Part shown: piece by piece, positions 34,583-43,317 of the stretch | Layout: each line of letters opens with the position of its first letter | Numbering within the stretch: position 1 is the first letter of the stretch | DNA from: Polynucleobacter sp. 71A-WALBACH | Lineage (GTDB): Bacteria > Pseudomonadota > Gammaproteobacteria > Burkholderiales > Burkholderiaceae | Assembly (NCBI RefSeq): GCF_018882365.1 | Contig: NZ_JACVOP010000001.1 | Location: forward strand, 848,449-912,448 | Direction: 5' to 3' | Length of the DNA: 64,000 bases | Notes under the pieces: model-generated | Told to the model about the DNA's origin: nothing | Seen by the model: only the letters and a program-made list of their open reading frames with translations | The model's database searches: none | Position numbers and translations under genes: made by a program

Positions 34583-35112
34583 GGCCGCCAGCGATAAAAC
34601 TTGGGATAGACGCGAATCACTACCGGCCCGTCAAAGTCCCAGGATTTACAAGTTCCTAAATAGAGTGGCGGCTTGTTGTCATCCGGATCAAAGAGCGCTC
34701 CAGGAATAGCTTGAAAAGCAGCGGTAGCAATATTGCTTAGGAGCTCTCGTAAGTGCGTGCATCCCTTAATTCCGCCAAGGTGTTCATTGATGGTTTTACG
34801 CCAACCTTTGCCAATTTGCGCTCCAATGAGCGCATCCATCGGAGGTATGACTTGAGGACACTCTGGGTGAGGGTGACTATCCATTGTTACCTCAATAGCT
34901 TGAATTACCAATTGCCTATCGACAGTAATGCGAGCCCACATATCGTGGAAAGCCTCGCCTGGTTCCCAAGTTTTATCTCCAGTAACAAAGGGATTAAATT
35001 TAAAATCTCGTAAATGGGCTTCAATATCCCATAGGCCATCCTCTCGGGCGTAGCCCTGAAAAGTAATTTCACGGGTATGGAGGGGATTTCTAGGTACTGG
35101 GGTAGAGAGCAT
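34579..35112 (-). CDS. DUF2889 family protein
   Basis: A 177-aa soluble protein. PVPRNPLHTREITFQGYARE and DGLWDIEAHLRDFK at the start, then CPQVIPPMDALIGAQIGKGW and GCTHLRELL, are the signature of DUF2889. The family is common in betaproteobacteria and of unknown function. Its genes are often beside aromatic or alcohol metabolism genes; no such link is seen here. Confidence 0.87.
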   Translation of the reverse strand: MLSTPVPRNPLHTREITFQGYAREDGLWDIEAHLRDFKFNPFVTGDKTWEPGEAFHDMWARITVDRQLVIQAIEVTMDSHPHPECPQVIPPMDALIGAQIGKGWRKTINEHLGGIKGCTHLRELLSNIATAAFQAIPGALFDPDDNKPPLYLGTCKSWDFDGPVVIRVYPKFYRWRP

Positions 35113-35213
35113 GGCGGTAGACAGTAAGAAACAATGTGACGGTATATGTCAATCATAACGGCTTCAATTCACGGTCACTTAGTAGACCGGCTTTGTAGTA
35201 TTCTCGGCAACAT

Positions 35214-35954
35214 ATGGCCAAACCGATCTCTCTCGAAAAAATATTATTTAGCCAAGGATTTGGCACCAGGCGCTATTGCAGCGATTTAGTCCATGCTGAC
35301 CTAGTCAAGGTCAATGGTGTTTTGGCGGAAGATCCAGAGCAGCGAATTTCTACGGAGTCTTTGATGCTCAATGTAGAGGGTAAGGACTGGGAATTTCATG
35401 AAAAGGCCTATATTGCCTTTAATAAACCCCCTAACTATGAGTGCTCCCACAAGACTACGCATCATCCAAGTGTCTATAGCTTATTGCCTAAGCCTTTTGT
35501 AGAGCGGGGTTTGCAATGCGTTGGGCGTCTAGATTTTGATACGACAGGCTTAATTTTGATTTCAGATGATGGTCAATTTATTCATAAGATGACCACTCCA
35601 AAGAAAAATATTGGCAAGGTATATGAAATCACTACTCCTGAGCCTATCACTCAAAAACAGATCGAGCACTTGCTAAATGGGGTTGTGCTGGACGATGATC
35701 CAAAACCCTGTTTTGCCACAGCATGCAAGCAGCTGAGCGAGCATGTATTGGCAATGACTATTGTTGAGGGTCGCTACCATCAGGTGAAGCGGATGATGGC
35801 TGCAGTGGGTAATCATGTTGCCAAACTGCACCGTAGCGAAATTGGTCAATACGCCATGCCTACTGATTTGGCTGAGGGTGAGTGGCGCTGGCTTTACCCA
35901 GCAGATTTACAAAACTTATCTAAAAGTGTGGATGCCCCCATTGTCAAAACCTAA
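35214..35954 (+). CDS. rsuA: 16S rRNA pseudouridine synthase RsuA family
   Basis: A 246-aa protein with an N-terminal S4 RNA-binding domain (KILFSQGFGTRRYCSDLV) and a pseudouridine synthase domain. The catalytic Asp is in CVGRLDFDTTGLILISDDG, and EGRYHQVKRMMAAVGNHV is the second conserved block. RsuA makes pseudouridine 516 in 16S rRNA. RluE/RluF-type specificity cannot be fully excluded. The pterin dehydratase gene overlaps its 3' end. Confidence 0.88.
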   Translation: MAKPISLEKILFSQGFGTRRYCSDLVHADLVKVNGVLAEDPEQRISTESLMLNVEGKDWEFHEKAYIAFNKPPNYECSHKTTHHPSVYSLLPKPFVERGLQCVGRLDFDTTGLILISDDGQFIHKMTTPKKNIGKVYEITTPEPITQKQIEHLLNGVVLDDDPKPCFATACKQLSEHVLAMTIVEGRYHQVKRMMAAVGNHVAKLHRSEIGQYAMPTDLAEGEWRWLYPADLQNLSKSVDAPIVKT

Positions 35955-36243
35955 ACTACTTTCAAACGATTTTGATTTTACAAAGATGTTGCCCGAATGG
36001 CAGGTGAATCAGAGTTCTCAAGAATTAGTGCGAGTCTTTGAATTTAAAGATTTTAAGAGCGCCTTTGAGTTCATGACGCTTTGTGCAAACTTGGCTGAGG
36101 AGTTAGATCATCACCCAGATTGGTCTAATGCTTGGAATAAGGTATCAGTGCGCTTGAGTACCCATTCAATGAAGGCTTTAACTGAGTTGGATATTGCCAT
36201 GGCAAGTGCCATGGATCAATATGCCCTTCAAGTATTGGGTTAA
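35932..36243 (+). CDS. phhB: Pterin-4a-carbinolamine dehydratase
   Basis: A protein of about 103 aa. The active-site block ELDHHPDWSNAWNKVSVRLS is the dehydratase signature with its paired histidines, preceded by FEFKDFKSAFEFM. The enzyme recycles the pterin cofactor of phenylalanine hydroxylase; no phhA is in this window. I place the start at ATG 35932, overlapping rsuA by 23 nt. A TTG at 35941 is possible, and the longer frame from 35815 is out-of-frame sequence of rsuA. Confidence 0.85.
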   Translation: MPPLSKPKLLSNDFDFTKMLPEWQVNQSSQELVRVFEFKDFKSAFEFMTLCANLAEELDHHPDWSNAWNKVSVRLSTHSMKALTELDIAMASAMDQYALQVLG

Positions 36244-36249
36244 CTCCTT

Positions 36250-36468
36250 TTACTGGACTTCCTCATCCTCTTCATCTTCCGAGGTAATGCTCATGAGGAT
36301 GGTTGCTAATAGACCATAAACAACTTCAGTAGCGATCATGCCATCTTCATCAAGCTCATCAATCAGATCATTCAAGCAATCTTCTGTCGGCTCATTTAAG
36401 AGTGTCATGGCGCATTCGCACCCATAGTCAAAATCTTCGTCGTTTTGGGTTTGAGTGTCGTTTGTCAT
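36250..36468 (-). CDS. Small highly acidic hypothetical protein
   Basis: A 72-aa protein with strongly acidic ends (NDEDFDYG near the N-terminus, TSEDEEDEEVQ at the C-terminus) and one moderately hydrophobic segment (VVYGLLATILMSI). Cysteines are at 17, 19 and 31. No family is recognised. It stands alone, convergent with the pterin dehydratase gene. Confidence 0.6.
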   Translation of the reverse strand: MTNDTQTQNDEDFDYGCECAMTLLNEPTEDCLNDLIDELDEDGMIATEVVYGLLATILMSITSEDEEDEEVQ

Positions 36469-36526
36469 AGGAATCCTTTAAGTGATGCTGCAGAATAGCA
36501 AATAAAGCCTCACTAGCCCAGCTCTA

Positions 36527-37084
36527 TTATTTCAGTAGTGCAAGAACTTCTTTGAAGACTGGATTTTGCGCACTCTTTAGCCACTCAAATCCCAGCATTT
36601 CTGCAGTAATCAGTCTAGCCCCGGCAACTTGCAGTCGTTCAAGAGCAATTTGCTTATCGAGCGCTCGGCGTGAGCCAACCCCATCTACTATCACTGAAAC
36701 ATCGTAACCTTCTTCTATAAGTTTGAGCGCTGTTTGCATTAAGCAGACGTGCGTCTCGCATCCCATCAGAATGCATTGCTGGCGATTACTGGGGATTGCT
36801 GCAGTGAGGCCGTCGGCACAGGCATTGAAATACTCTTTGCGAATTGTTTTACTGCAAAAGGATTTAATAGGCTCAATATTGCTCCCTAGGCTAATTGGGC
36901 TTTGCTCAGTGCCGATAATCGGAATCTCGAGCAGTTGGGCAATCTTGGCAGTGCGGATGCAGAGATTCAGGATTGCCTCACCTTGATCAATTGCCGGCAT
37001 AAGGCGTCCTTGCAAGTCGATCAAGATCAAGATTGATGACTCAGAATGAATTTGATTGGATGTGTTCATCGCTATTGAGTTCAC
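36527..37084 (-). CDS. Isochorismatase-like cysteine hydrolase
   Basis: A 185-aa protein of the isochorismatase-like fold. The catalytic triad is visible: Asp in ILILIDLQGRLM, Lys in TIRKEYFNAC and Cys in CILMGCETHVCLMQTA. The latter segment is typical of the YcaC-like nicotinamidase-related hydrolases. The ATG overlaps the stop of the acetyltransferase gene (ATGA), so the two are coupled. The substrate is unknown. Confidence 0.83.
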   Translation of the reverse strand: MNSIAMNTSNQIHSESSILILIDLQGRLMPAIDQGEAILNLCIRTAKIAQLLEIPIIGTEQSPISLGSNIEPIKSFCSKTIRKEYFNACADGLTAAIPSNRQQCILMGCETHVCLMQTALKLIEEGYDVSVIVDGVGSRRALDKQIALERLQVAGARLITAEMLGFEWLKSAQNPVFKEVLALLK

Positions 37085-37611
37085 AATAAGAGGCTGACAG
37101 TTTTAAAGTCGGGATCATCGTTGAGGTTGGTGATCTCAAAGCCCAGATCTGAAACCAGGTGCAACATTTTAAGGTTCTTGCTTAAAACATATCCGAGCAT
37201 TTCTTGTAACCCATTTTCTTTTGCATGCGCAATCAGGTCAAGCATCAAATGCGTGCCAATTCCATGCGCTGTATGACTATCGCTCACGCTGAGAGAGAAC
37301 TCGCAAATGCTTTGATTGGGTGGGGTCACATAACGTGCAATACCAACAATCTCTTCGGCAGCATTTTGACTTTGAATCACTGCAACTAGCGCCATTTCTG
37401 TTGTGTAGTCTAGGTGCAGGATGTCATCTAGGAAATCATCTGGCAACTTCGAGATTGCGTGGGCAAAGCGGAGGTAGCGGCTCTCAGGGGAGAGGTGGTT
37501 GAACAGCTCAACAATGCGATCTCGATCATCTGCTTGAATAGGCCGAATAAGGTAGTGCCCTCCATCGTCAAGCGCATAAGTCTTATTGGAAAATGAAATC
37601 GGTTTCTTCAT
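37081..37611 (-). CDS. GNAT family N-acetyltransferase
   Basis: A 176-aa acetyltransferase. IRPIQADDRDRIVELFNHLS at the N-terminus and the acetyl-CoA loop SDSHTAHGIGTHLMLDLIAH (a variant of the R/Q-x-x-G-x-G/A motif) define the fold. ESRYLRFAHAISKLPDD resembles the acetyltransferase domain of protein lysine acetyltransferases such as Pat, here without a CoA-ligase partner. It is the first gene of a pair with the isochorismatase-like hydrolase. Confidence 0.82.
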   Translation of the reverse strand: MKKPISFSNKTYALDDGGHYLIRPIQADDRDRIVELFNHLSPESRYLRFAHAISKLPDDFLDDILHLDYTTEMALVAVIQSQNAAEEIVGIARYVTPPNQSICEFSLSVSDSHTAHGIGTHLMLDLIAHAKENGLQEMLGYVLSKNLKMLHLVSDLGFEITNLNDDPDFKTVSLLL

Positions 37612-37721
37612 GAACTGGAGATGGGCAAGGTTCGATACCTTAGGATACCTTTTTATATGGGCTCTCGGAGTCTTTTGGACCTAAAATAAGCTTCCACCCT
37701 ATCGCACTTGGTAATTCCCTC

Positions 37722-38495
37722 ATGATTTCTTTGGTTCAGGCCTTTAACGACCACTCTTTAACCTTCTTCGTGTTGGCGACTATTAGCGTCCTTATTGTGG
37801 GGATCTCTAAAAGTGGATTTGGTGCTGGCCTGGGCGTATTGTCGCTACCGCTGATGGCAAGTCAATCAAGTATTAATGAAGCCTTGGCTATCTTATTGCC
37901 ACTCTTGATTGCAATTGACTTGGTAGGGTTGCGACGTTTTTTAAGAAATGCTGATTGGCGAATCTTGAAGTTGATCTTATTGCCTGCTGCATTCGGGATG
38001 CTTTTGGGTTGCCTCTTCTTTTCTGCCATCACACCCAAAATTCTATCGCTCTCTATCGGTATTTTTACTTTACTTTTCTTAATCCAAAGTTTAGTAATGT
38101 CACGCTTAAATTTGAATGAAGCTAAGCCATTCCCGTGGCTTGGAAGATTGATGGGGGGCGTTTCAGGTTTTACTTCTTTTGTTGCTCATATCGGGGGGCC
38201 ACCGATTACGATCTATATGTTGAGAGAAAAGGTCTCACCGATAGTCTATACATCAACATTAGGCATATTTTTTACTTTGATCAATTTTGGGAAATTGCTT
38301 CCCTACGCCTATCTTGATTTGCTCAATTTTAATCAGCTAGCCACTTCTATTCTGTTCTTGCCTTTGGTGCCAGTGGGGGTGTATTTGGGCTTTTATTTAG
38401 CCAAAAAGATTTCAGCTAAGTGGTACTACATCGTTGTCCAATTTTTCTTATTGGTCGCCAGTATTAAATTAATTGCTGATGGCTTGCTTGCCTAA
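37722..38495 (+). CDS. TauE/SafE family membrane protein (second copy)
   Basis: A 257-aa, eight-helix transporter. SVLIVGISKSGFGAGLGVLS and the second-half GGVSGFTSFVAHIGGPPITI carry the family motifs; the latter form is typical of TSUP-type permeases. It is distinct from the sulfur-island TauE at 16240-17064 and has no sulfur genes around it, so its anion is unknown. Confidence 0.85.
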   Translation: MISLVQAFNDHSLTFFVLATISVLIVGISKSGFGAGLGVLSLPLMASQSSINEALAILLPLLIAIDLVGLRRFLRNADWRILKLILLPAAFGMLLGCLFFSAITPKILSLSIGIFTLLFLIQSLVMSRLNLNEAKPFPWLGRLMGGVSGFTSFVAHIGGPPITIYMLREKVSPIVYTSTLGIFFTLINFGKLLPYAYLDLLNFNQLATSILFLPLVPVGVYLGFYLAKKISAKWYYIVVQFFLLVASIKLIADGLLA

Positions 38496-38514
38496 GTACA
38501 ACCCAGAAAGAGTT

Positions 38515-38832
38515 ATGAATAAGCCCATTCAGTTCAAAGTGATTCTGATGCTCGGAATTAGTTGCAGTGTTGCGCTCTCAATGACTGCTATTGCGCAGAC
38601 TTTTTCACCCTACACTCCTGCGCAAATACAGGAATTTAATAATCAAGCTATTGCGCCAATGGAGACCCCTGCGGGCCCGGTTTACATGGAAGCGCCGCCC
38701 GTCAGTCAGAAGCCTAAGGTCCCGCTGGATGCTCGCTATGTCAAGAATCCAGAGGGTGAAGAGCAGGCCGAAGCCCAAGGCGCTGAATCAGCTGCGCCAT
38801 TTGAACCAATCCCTGCAACCTTCACTTTTTAG
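38515..38832 (+). CDS. Hypothetical secreted protein
   Basis: A 105-aa protein from the ATG at 38515, which has an AGAAAGAG ribosome binding site. A signal peptide (about 1-28) ends at SMTAIAQTFS. The mature part is proline- and glutamate-rich and probably disordered (PMETPAGPVYMEAPPVSQKP, EGEEQAEAQGAES). It precedes a periplasmic PpiC-type isomerase gene by 49 nt and may be co-transcribed. No family is recognised. Confidence 0.62.
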   Translation: MNKPIQFKVILMLGISCSVALSMTAIAQTFSPYTPAQIQEFNNQAIAPMETPAGPVYMEAPPVSQKPKVPLDARYVKNPEGEEQAEAQGAESAAPFEPIPATFTF

Positions 38833-38881
38833 TGATGGCTTGCTGTTAATATTGCCTCTACATTTTAGAAAAGAGTTATAG

Positions 38882-39700
38882 ATGAACTTACATTCCATTC
38901 GTTTTCTTGCAAGCGCTGTAATAGCCCTAGGCTTTGTAACAGCTGCACATTCCCAGAATTCATTGCCGGTCAATGCGGCTGCCTCCGTTAATGGAGTCGT
39001 GATTTCTAATGATGCTGTTGAGCAAGGCATTCAAGCGGCATTGTCTCAGGGCCAAAAAGATTCTCCTGAACTTCGTAAAGCAGTCCTAGGAAAAATGATT
39101 GAAATTTCCCTCTTATCGCAACAGGCTGATAAAGATGGACTTGCCAATTCTGATAGAGCTAATAGTCAGTTGGCTTTGATTCGTCAAAACTATTTAGCAG
39201 ACTTAGAGCTCTCAACTTATATGTCTAAAAATCCTGTGAGTGACGCTGATGTCGAGGCGGAGTACAACCGCGAGATTGCCTCTCTAGGATCTCAAGGCAT
39301 GATTGTGGAATATAAAGTTAGTGATATCGCAGTTGCTACTGAGGCAGATGCACAAGCCGCCTTAGCCAGAATTAAAAAAGGCGAGTCTTTTGATAAAGTG
39401 GCTAAGAGTGTTTCATTAGCCCCAAATAAAGTTCAAGGCGGGGCTGTAGGTTGGGTGCAGGCAGGGCAGACCTTGCCACAAATTACTAGCGTACTGACAA
39501 CCCTCTCTAAAGGTCAGGTGTCTCCAGCGCCGATTCAGATGCCTCAGGGCTGGTATTTAATTAAGCTTGAGGATAAGAAGTCGACTAAGCCACCTACTTT
39601 TGAGCAGTCTAAGGCGGTAATCCGCAATGGCTTGATACAGAAGAAGCAATTTGAGTTCTTGTCCCAATTACGTCAGGGCGCGAATATCGTCGTACGCTAA
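38882..39700 (+). CDS. Periplasmic peptidyl-prolyl isomerase (PpiC/parvulin type)
   Basis: A 272-aa protein with a signal peptide cleaved near AAHSQNSLP. A SurA-like N-terminal helical part (VNGVVISNDAVEQGIQAALS) is followed by a parvulin domain (VEYKVSDIAVATEADAQAAL, KVAKSVSLAPNKVQGGAVGW, SPAPIQMPQGWYLIKLED). It should assist folding of exported proteins. The length resembles the PrsA/PpiC-like foldases common in betaproteobacteria. Confidence 0.88.
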   Translation: MNLHSIRFLASAVIALGFVTAAHSQNSLPVNAAASVNGVVISNDAVEQGIQAALSQGQKDSPELRKAVLGKMIEISLLSQQADKDGLANSDRANSQLALIRQNYLADLELSTYMSKNPVSDADVEAEYNREIASLGSQGMIVEYKVSDIAVATEADAQAALARIKKGESFDKVAKSVSLAPNKVQGGAVGWVQAGQTLPQITSVLTTLSKGQVSPAPIQMPQGWYLIKLEDKKSTKPPTFEQSKAVIRNGLIQKKQFEFLSQLRQGANIVVR

Positions 39701-39727
39701 GCCAAGATATATCAAGCTTGCTTGATT

Positions 39728-39754
39728 AAAAAGGGCGCCTGAGGGCGCTCTTTT
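39728..39754 (+). terminator. Intrinsic terminator after the PpiC gene
   Basis: GGGCGCC and GGCGCTC form a seven-pair stem (one G-U) around TGAG, with A5 before and T4 after. Confidence 0.8.
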
Positions 39755-39848
39755 GCATTTATGTCGGTCTCTAGTGGTATTTCTCTATCTTCATGCCAAT
39801 CATTCGGGAGTAGATTAAAAAAATCACTGATGACATAAGGGAGCGTAA

Positions 39849-40418
39849 ATGAGCAAGAATCCATTTGATTTGGGTGCAATGGCAAATCAGGCTAAAGGCA
39901 TGCAGGCTGCCAAAGCAGTAGGCCAAGCGGCGCTGACAAGCGCTCAGGAGATTGCCCAATTAAATCAGCGGGCCGCACAAGAGCTTTCCTCGCGATTGCA
40001 AAGTAAAGTGGCGGAGCTGATGAAAACGCAGGATCCCAAGGCGGCATTTGACTATGTGCATGCTGAGGTCTTGCAAGAGGCGGCAAAAGAAGTAGCTGAT
40101 TATCAAGCTCAACTTTTCCAAGCCTTAGCTAGTGGAAATAAGGAACTGGCAAAAATTGCAGAATCGATGATCAAAGAGTCTCAGAGTGACTTAATTCATT
40201 TTGTAAATGAAGCTACTCAAAATGCCCCAGCAGGAACTGAGCCATATACTTCCGTGTTCAAAGCCTCATTTAACAACGCACTTCAGAATTTTGAATTAAT
40301 CCGTGCGGCAATGGCAGACTCATTTGCGAGCTTTGAGAAGAGTGTAGAAAATATGAGTCAGTTTTCAGCTGTACAAAAAAATAACGCTGCACAAAAGCCG
40401 AAAAAGAAATCCACTTAA
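39849..40418 (+). CDS. phaP: Phasin family protein
   Basis: A 189-aa, amphipathic, alpha-helical protein without signal peptide. The composition (Ala, Gln, Glu, Lys) and segments such as AQEIAQLNQRAAQELSSRLQ and FDYVHAEVLQEAAKEVADYQ fit the phasin_2 family of polyhydroxyalkanoate granule surface proteins. A basic AAQKPKKKST tail ends the protein. The Shine-Dalgarno GGGAG is clear. No PHA synthase gene is in the window. Confidence 0.82.
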   Translation: MSKNPFDLGAMANQAKGMQAAKAVGQAALTSAQEIAQLNQRAAQELSSRLQSKVAELMKTQDPKAAFDYVHAEVLQEAAKEVADYQAQLFQALASGNKELAKIAESMIKESQSDLIHFVNEATQNAPAGTEPYTSVFKASFNNALQNFELIRAAMADSFASFEKSVENMSQFSAVQKNNAAQKPKKKST

Positions 40419-40436
40419 AAAATTTCAATCATTGAA

Positions 40437-41279
40437 CTATGGGTTGCAGTGCCCACATAGAGAGGGATTGGCAAATTGAAGCACCTTGATCCCCTCTATG
40501 TCGCGATGTTCGCACTTGAGGCATCCCCAGATTTTTGCCACCTCCTGATTGGTGGGCATGCCACAGGCATTACAGGGTAGCCCGCGCTGAATATCTTTAA
40601 TCCAGTAGCCTGGGGTCTTGCATGCTGGGCATAAGGAATTCACTTTATTGGCAAGGTCTATAGTTGCCTGCCGAATATTTTCCATTCGAGTTGGGTTTGC
40701 AAAGGCTCTGAGATCATTTTCAACATAAACAATCCCTTTTGACGAGTGCGCTGAAGCCCATTCAAAAGCATCCTTGAGTTGCTTGAGATCACTAATATTT
40801 TTGATCGATTGTGGGTGATATTCATCCGTAGGTTTAATCACGAGATGATGGGATGGAAAAAGTGCAGTATGTGCAAATTTTTCTAACTCCTCCCAGCGGC
40901 TTACATAGGCATGGGCATTTTGAGCGGGCGCGCTATAGAACCCAGTCATTTCTATTTGGTGCACTTGGTCAATGAGAATAACTAATTCATGATTCCATGA
41001 CAGCATCCCAGTGTATGGGTCGGCGACAAAGGCCCCTTCATTTGCTAGACCTAGATCTGTGCCGACAAGTTCCATGCCTATCTTGGCTTTCTTTCGAGCG
41101 GCATCTAGCTGGCTGCCATATCTTGGTATTTCTAAAGTAAACGTCCCCAGTAAATCAGTGTCGTAATCATCGGTATGTTTTACCTTAAGCCCAGTTCTGG
41201 AGTTAAGGACCTCGTTAAGCACAAGCTCTTTGCCATGCTTGGTTAAAACGCTTGCTGTTCTATCGAAATAAATATTCAT
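40437..41279 (-). CDS. Zinc-ribbon conserved hypothetical protein (DUF6671-like)
   Basis: A 280-aa protein. The N-terminal two-thirds is a conserved soluble domain (LTKHGKELVLNEVLNSRTGL, MELVGTDLGLANEGAFVADP). The C-terminal part has four CxxC pairs: CPAC, CNAC, CLKC and CGHC, suggesting two zinc ribbons. I believe it is in the DUF6671 family of unknown function. It lies 32 nt after sbtA on the same strand, so it is probably part of the LysR-SbtA operon. Confidence 0.7.
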   Translation of the reverse strand: MNIYFDRTASVLTKHGKELVLNEVLNSRTGLKVKHTDDYDTDLLGTFTLEIPRYGSQLDAARKKAKIGMELVGTDLGLANEGAFVADPYTGMLSWNHELVILIDQVHQIEMTGFYSAPAQNAHAYVSRWEELEKFAHTALFPSHHLVIKPTDEYHPQSIKNISDLKQLKDAFEWASAHSSKGIVYVENDLRAFANPTRMENIRQATIDLANKVNSLCPACKTPGYWIKDIQRGLPCNACGMPTNQEVAKIWGCLKCEHRDIEGIKVLQFANPSLCGHCNP

Positions 41280-41311
41280 TTGAATATTACTAAATAGGGC
41301 TCATGGAATGA

Positions 41312-42280
41312 CTACATTACGAGTTTTGCAATCATGGCATAAAGAGGAATGCCCAAAATAATATTAAATGGGAAGGTGATGCCTAGGGACATTCCCATGT
41401 AGAGGGCTGGGTTTACCTCGGGTAATGCATGTCGTAAAACGGCTGGCACGGCAATATAAGAAGCGCTTGAAGCAAGCACCATCAGCAAAATAGTATTACC
41501 AAGTGGCAGGCCGATTAGCTTGCAGAGAGCTAATGCGATGAGCGCGTGCGAGAGGGGGGAAGCAATCGCATAGAGGAGGGTGATAGGGGGCTTACCATGC
41601 AGACCTTTAATATTTCGAGCTGCCATTAAACCCATGTCTAGCAGAAAGAATGCGAGCATTCCCTTGAAAAGATCAATAGAAAACGGCGCCATTAATTTTT
41701 GACCAGCATCGCCGCTGACTAGCCCAACCACCATTGACCCCAGCAGTAACAGCTGCGCGCCATCGGTGAAGGACTCATGTAGTATTTTTGAGATCCCCGT
41801 TTGCGCAAGCCCAGCTGGATTTTGGCTTGCATGCGCAGCCCTTGCCTTGTTTGCCAAGACGATGGCTAAGATGATCGCTGGAGACTCCATGAGCGCCATC
41901 GCTGCTGCCATGTGACCACCATAGCTGATATTGAATTGATCTAAGTATTGGGTGGCAGTAATAAATGTCACAGCACTGACGGAGCCATAGGTAGCAGCAA
42001 TAGCTGCCGCATCAAAGGCATTCAGTTTAGTCCTGAGAATTTGATAGCCAATGATAGGGATCAGGACAGCTAAAAATATTGCAAGACCAAGTGAGAGCGC
42101 GATTTCTGTCGTAAAGCCTGACTTGTGAAGGGCAAAGCCTCCCTTGAGACCTAATGCCATTAATAGGTAGAGAGATAGAAATCGAGCAATCGGCTGCGGA
42201 ATTTCTAGGTTTGATTTAACGGCGCCAGCAAATGCGCCAAATATAAAAAACAGGATTGCTGGATCTAAAAAATTTGCCAT
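41312..42280 (-). CDS. sbtA: SbtA-type sodium-dependent bicarbonate transporter
   Basis: A 322-aa, ten-helix permease. The N-terminal DPAILFFIFGAFAGAVKSNL and PQPIARFLSLYLLMALGLKG, and later ATYGSVSAVTFITATQYL, are the SbtA/DUF897 pattern. SbtA imports bicarbonate with sodium in cyanobacteria; homologues in heterotrophs may supply anaplerotic carbon. There is no adjacent SbtB regulator. The gene is preceded by a LysR regulator and followed by the zinc-ribbon protein on the same strand. Confidence 0.85.
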   Translation of the reverse strand: MANFLDPAILFFIFGAFAGAVKSNLEIPQPIARFLSLYLLMALGLKGGFALHKSGFTTEIALSLGLAIFLAVLIPIIGYQILRTKLNAFDAAAIAATYGSVSAVTFITATQYLDQFNISYGGHMAAAMALMESPAIILAIVLANKARAAHASQNPAGLAQTGISKILHESFTDGAQLLLLGSMVVGLVSGDAGQKLMAPFSIDLFKGMLAFFLLDMGLMAARNIKGLHGKPPITLLYAIASPLSHALIALALCKLIGLPLGNTILLMVLASSASYIAVPAVLRHALPEVNPALYMGMSLGITFPFNIILGIPLYAMIAKLVM

Positions 42281-42320
42281 GATGATATTTTTTTATTAAC
42301 TTATTAAAGGTCTTCTGAAT

Positions 42321-43193
42321 CTAGCGCCTAATGATGACCTCCACCAATGGGTGCTGAATTTTCTTCTCTGAGCGGATGGCGTAAAAATATTCATAGATAT
42401 CTTCACACTTACCAATCATTTCAATGTGATAGGTTTCTTTTAAATCTTTTTTGATGCTCTCCCCAGCTGGAAACACCCCAAGGCCACTGGCTGCAAACGT
42501 TTTTAGTAGGGCGCTATCCTCGAACTCCCCTGCAATATTAGGGTTTATGCCATTTTCAGCAAACCACTGGTCTATCAAGTGACGAACCTTTGAGTGCGAG
42601 GTTGGCAGCAGGACGGGTAGCTCATTAAGACATGCGGGAAACGCTTTTTTGGATAGCTTGAGTAATTTCTTGGGGCTAAACCAAGCAATCGATGACTTCA
42701 TTAATTCTTCGCTATAAACATGAAGATTTTTATTGATCGGGGCGGGCCTGTCAGCAAGCACAATGTCTAATCTATGTAAGGCTAGGTCTGCCAAGAGATC
42801 TTCAAATTCACCTTCGTGCGCAATCAATTGCACATCATTTTTCTCTAGAATGGGTTCTAGTAGCTGTTTAGTAACCAGCTTGGGGAGGCCATCGGATACA
42901 CCCACCGTAATTTTGGTCTTAGGAGAAGTTGCAGCTTCTCTGACTGCTTCAGGCAGTCGCTCGCCTAAAAGAAAAATTTGATCAGCAATTCCTAGCGCCG
43001 CAAAACCAGATTCGGTGAGGGTGATTCCGCGTCCAGCTGGCTTGAATAGTAAATAACCGAGTGATTTCTCCAATTCATGCACTTGGGCGCTGATCGTCTG
43101 AATCGCGATATTGAGGCGTTCAGCAGCCTTGGACATGCTGCCTTCTTTGGCCACTACCCAGAAGTAGTAAAGGTGGCGGTAGCTATAGAGCAT
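42321..43193 (-). CDS. LysR-family regulator (NhaR-like)
   Basis: A 290-aa LysR protein whose N-terminal helix-turn-helix reads YRHLYYFWVVAKEGSMSKAA and LNIAIQTISAQVHELEKSL. The HLYYFW opening is typical of the NhaR branch, which responds to sodium in enteric bacteria. It is transcribed in the same direction as sbtA, 40 nt ahead, unlike most LysR genes that diverge from their targets. Control of the sodium-coupled SbtA is an attractive but unproven reading. Confidence 0.85.
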   Translation of the reverse strand: MLYSYRHLYYFWVVAKEGSMSKAAERLNIAIQTISAQVHELEKSLGYLLFKPAGRGITLTESGFAALGIADQIFLLGERLPEAVREAATSPKTKITVGVSDGLPKLVTKQLLEPILEKNDVQLIAHEGEFEDLLADLALHRLDIVLADRPAPINKNLHVYSEELMKSSIAWFSPKKLLKLSKKAFPACLNELPVLLPTSHSKVRHLIDQWFAENGINPNIAGEFEDSALLKTFAASGLGVFPAGESIKKDLKETYHIEMIGKCEDIYEYFYAIRSEKKIQHPLVEVIIRR

Positions 43194-43317
43194 TCTGATT
43201 ATCAGTTTTTTACGAAATTATCATCAATATATCTCTGCTTTTAGTTAAATGCAAATCGGCCTACAGTAACCCCATAGAAATCCATGGAATTCATGGGTAG
43301 TTAATGAGGAGACGAAA

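Noticed and set aside
37629-37639. GGTTCGATACC resembling a tRNA T-arm
   Set aside because: There is no acceptor stem, anticodon arm or CCA-like context at proper distances; it lies in a short spacer with repeated GATACCTT.
43194-43317. A possible yybP-ykoY riboswitch upstream of the TerC-Usp gene
   Set aside because: TerC genes are frequent targets, but neither the GGGGAGTAG core nor the conserved loop occurs in this 124-nt leader. Only a short CCATG/CATGG hairpin is present at 43282-43296.
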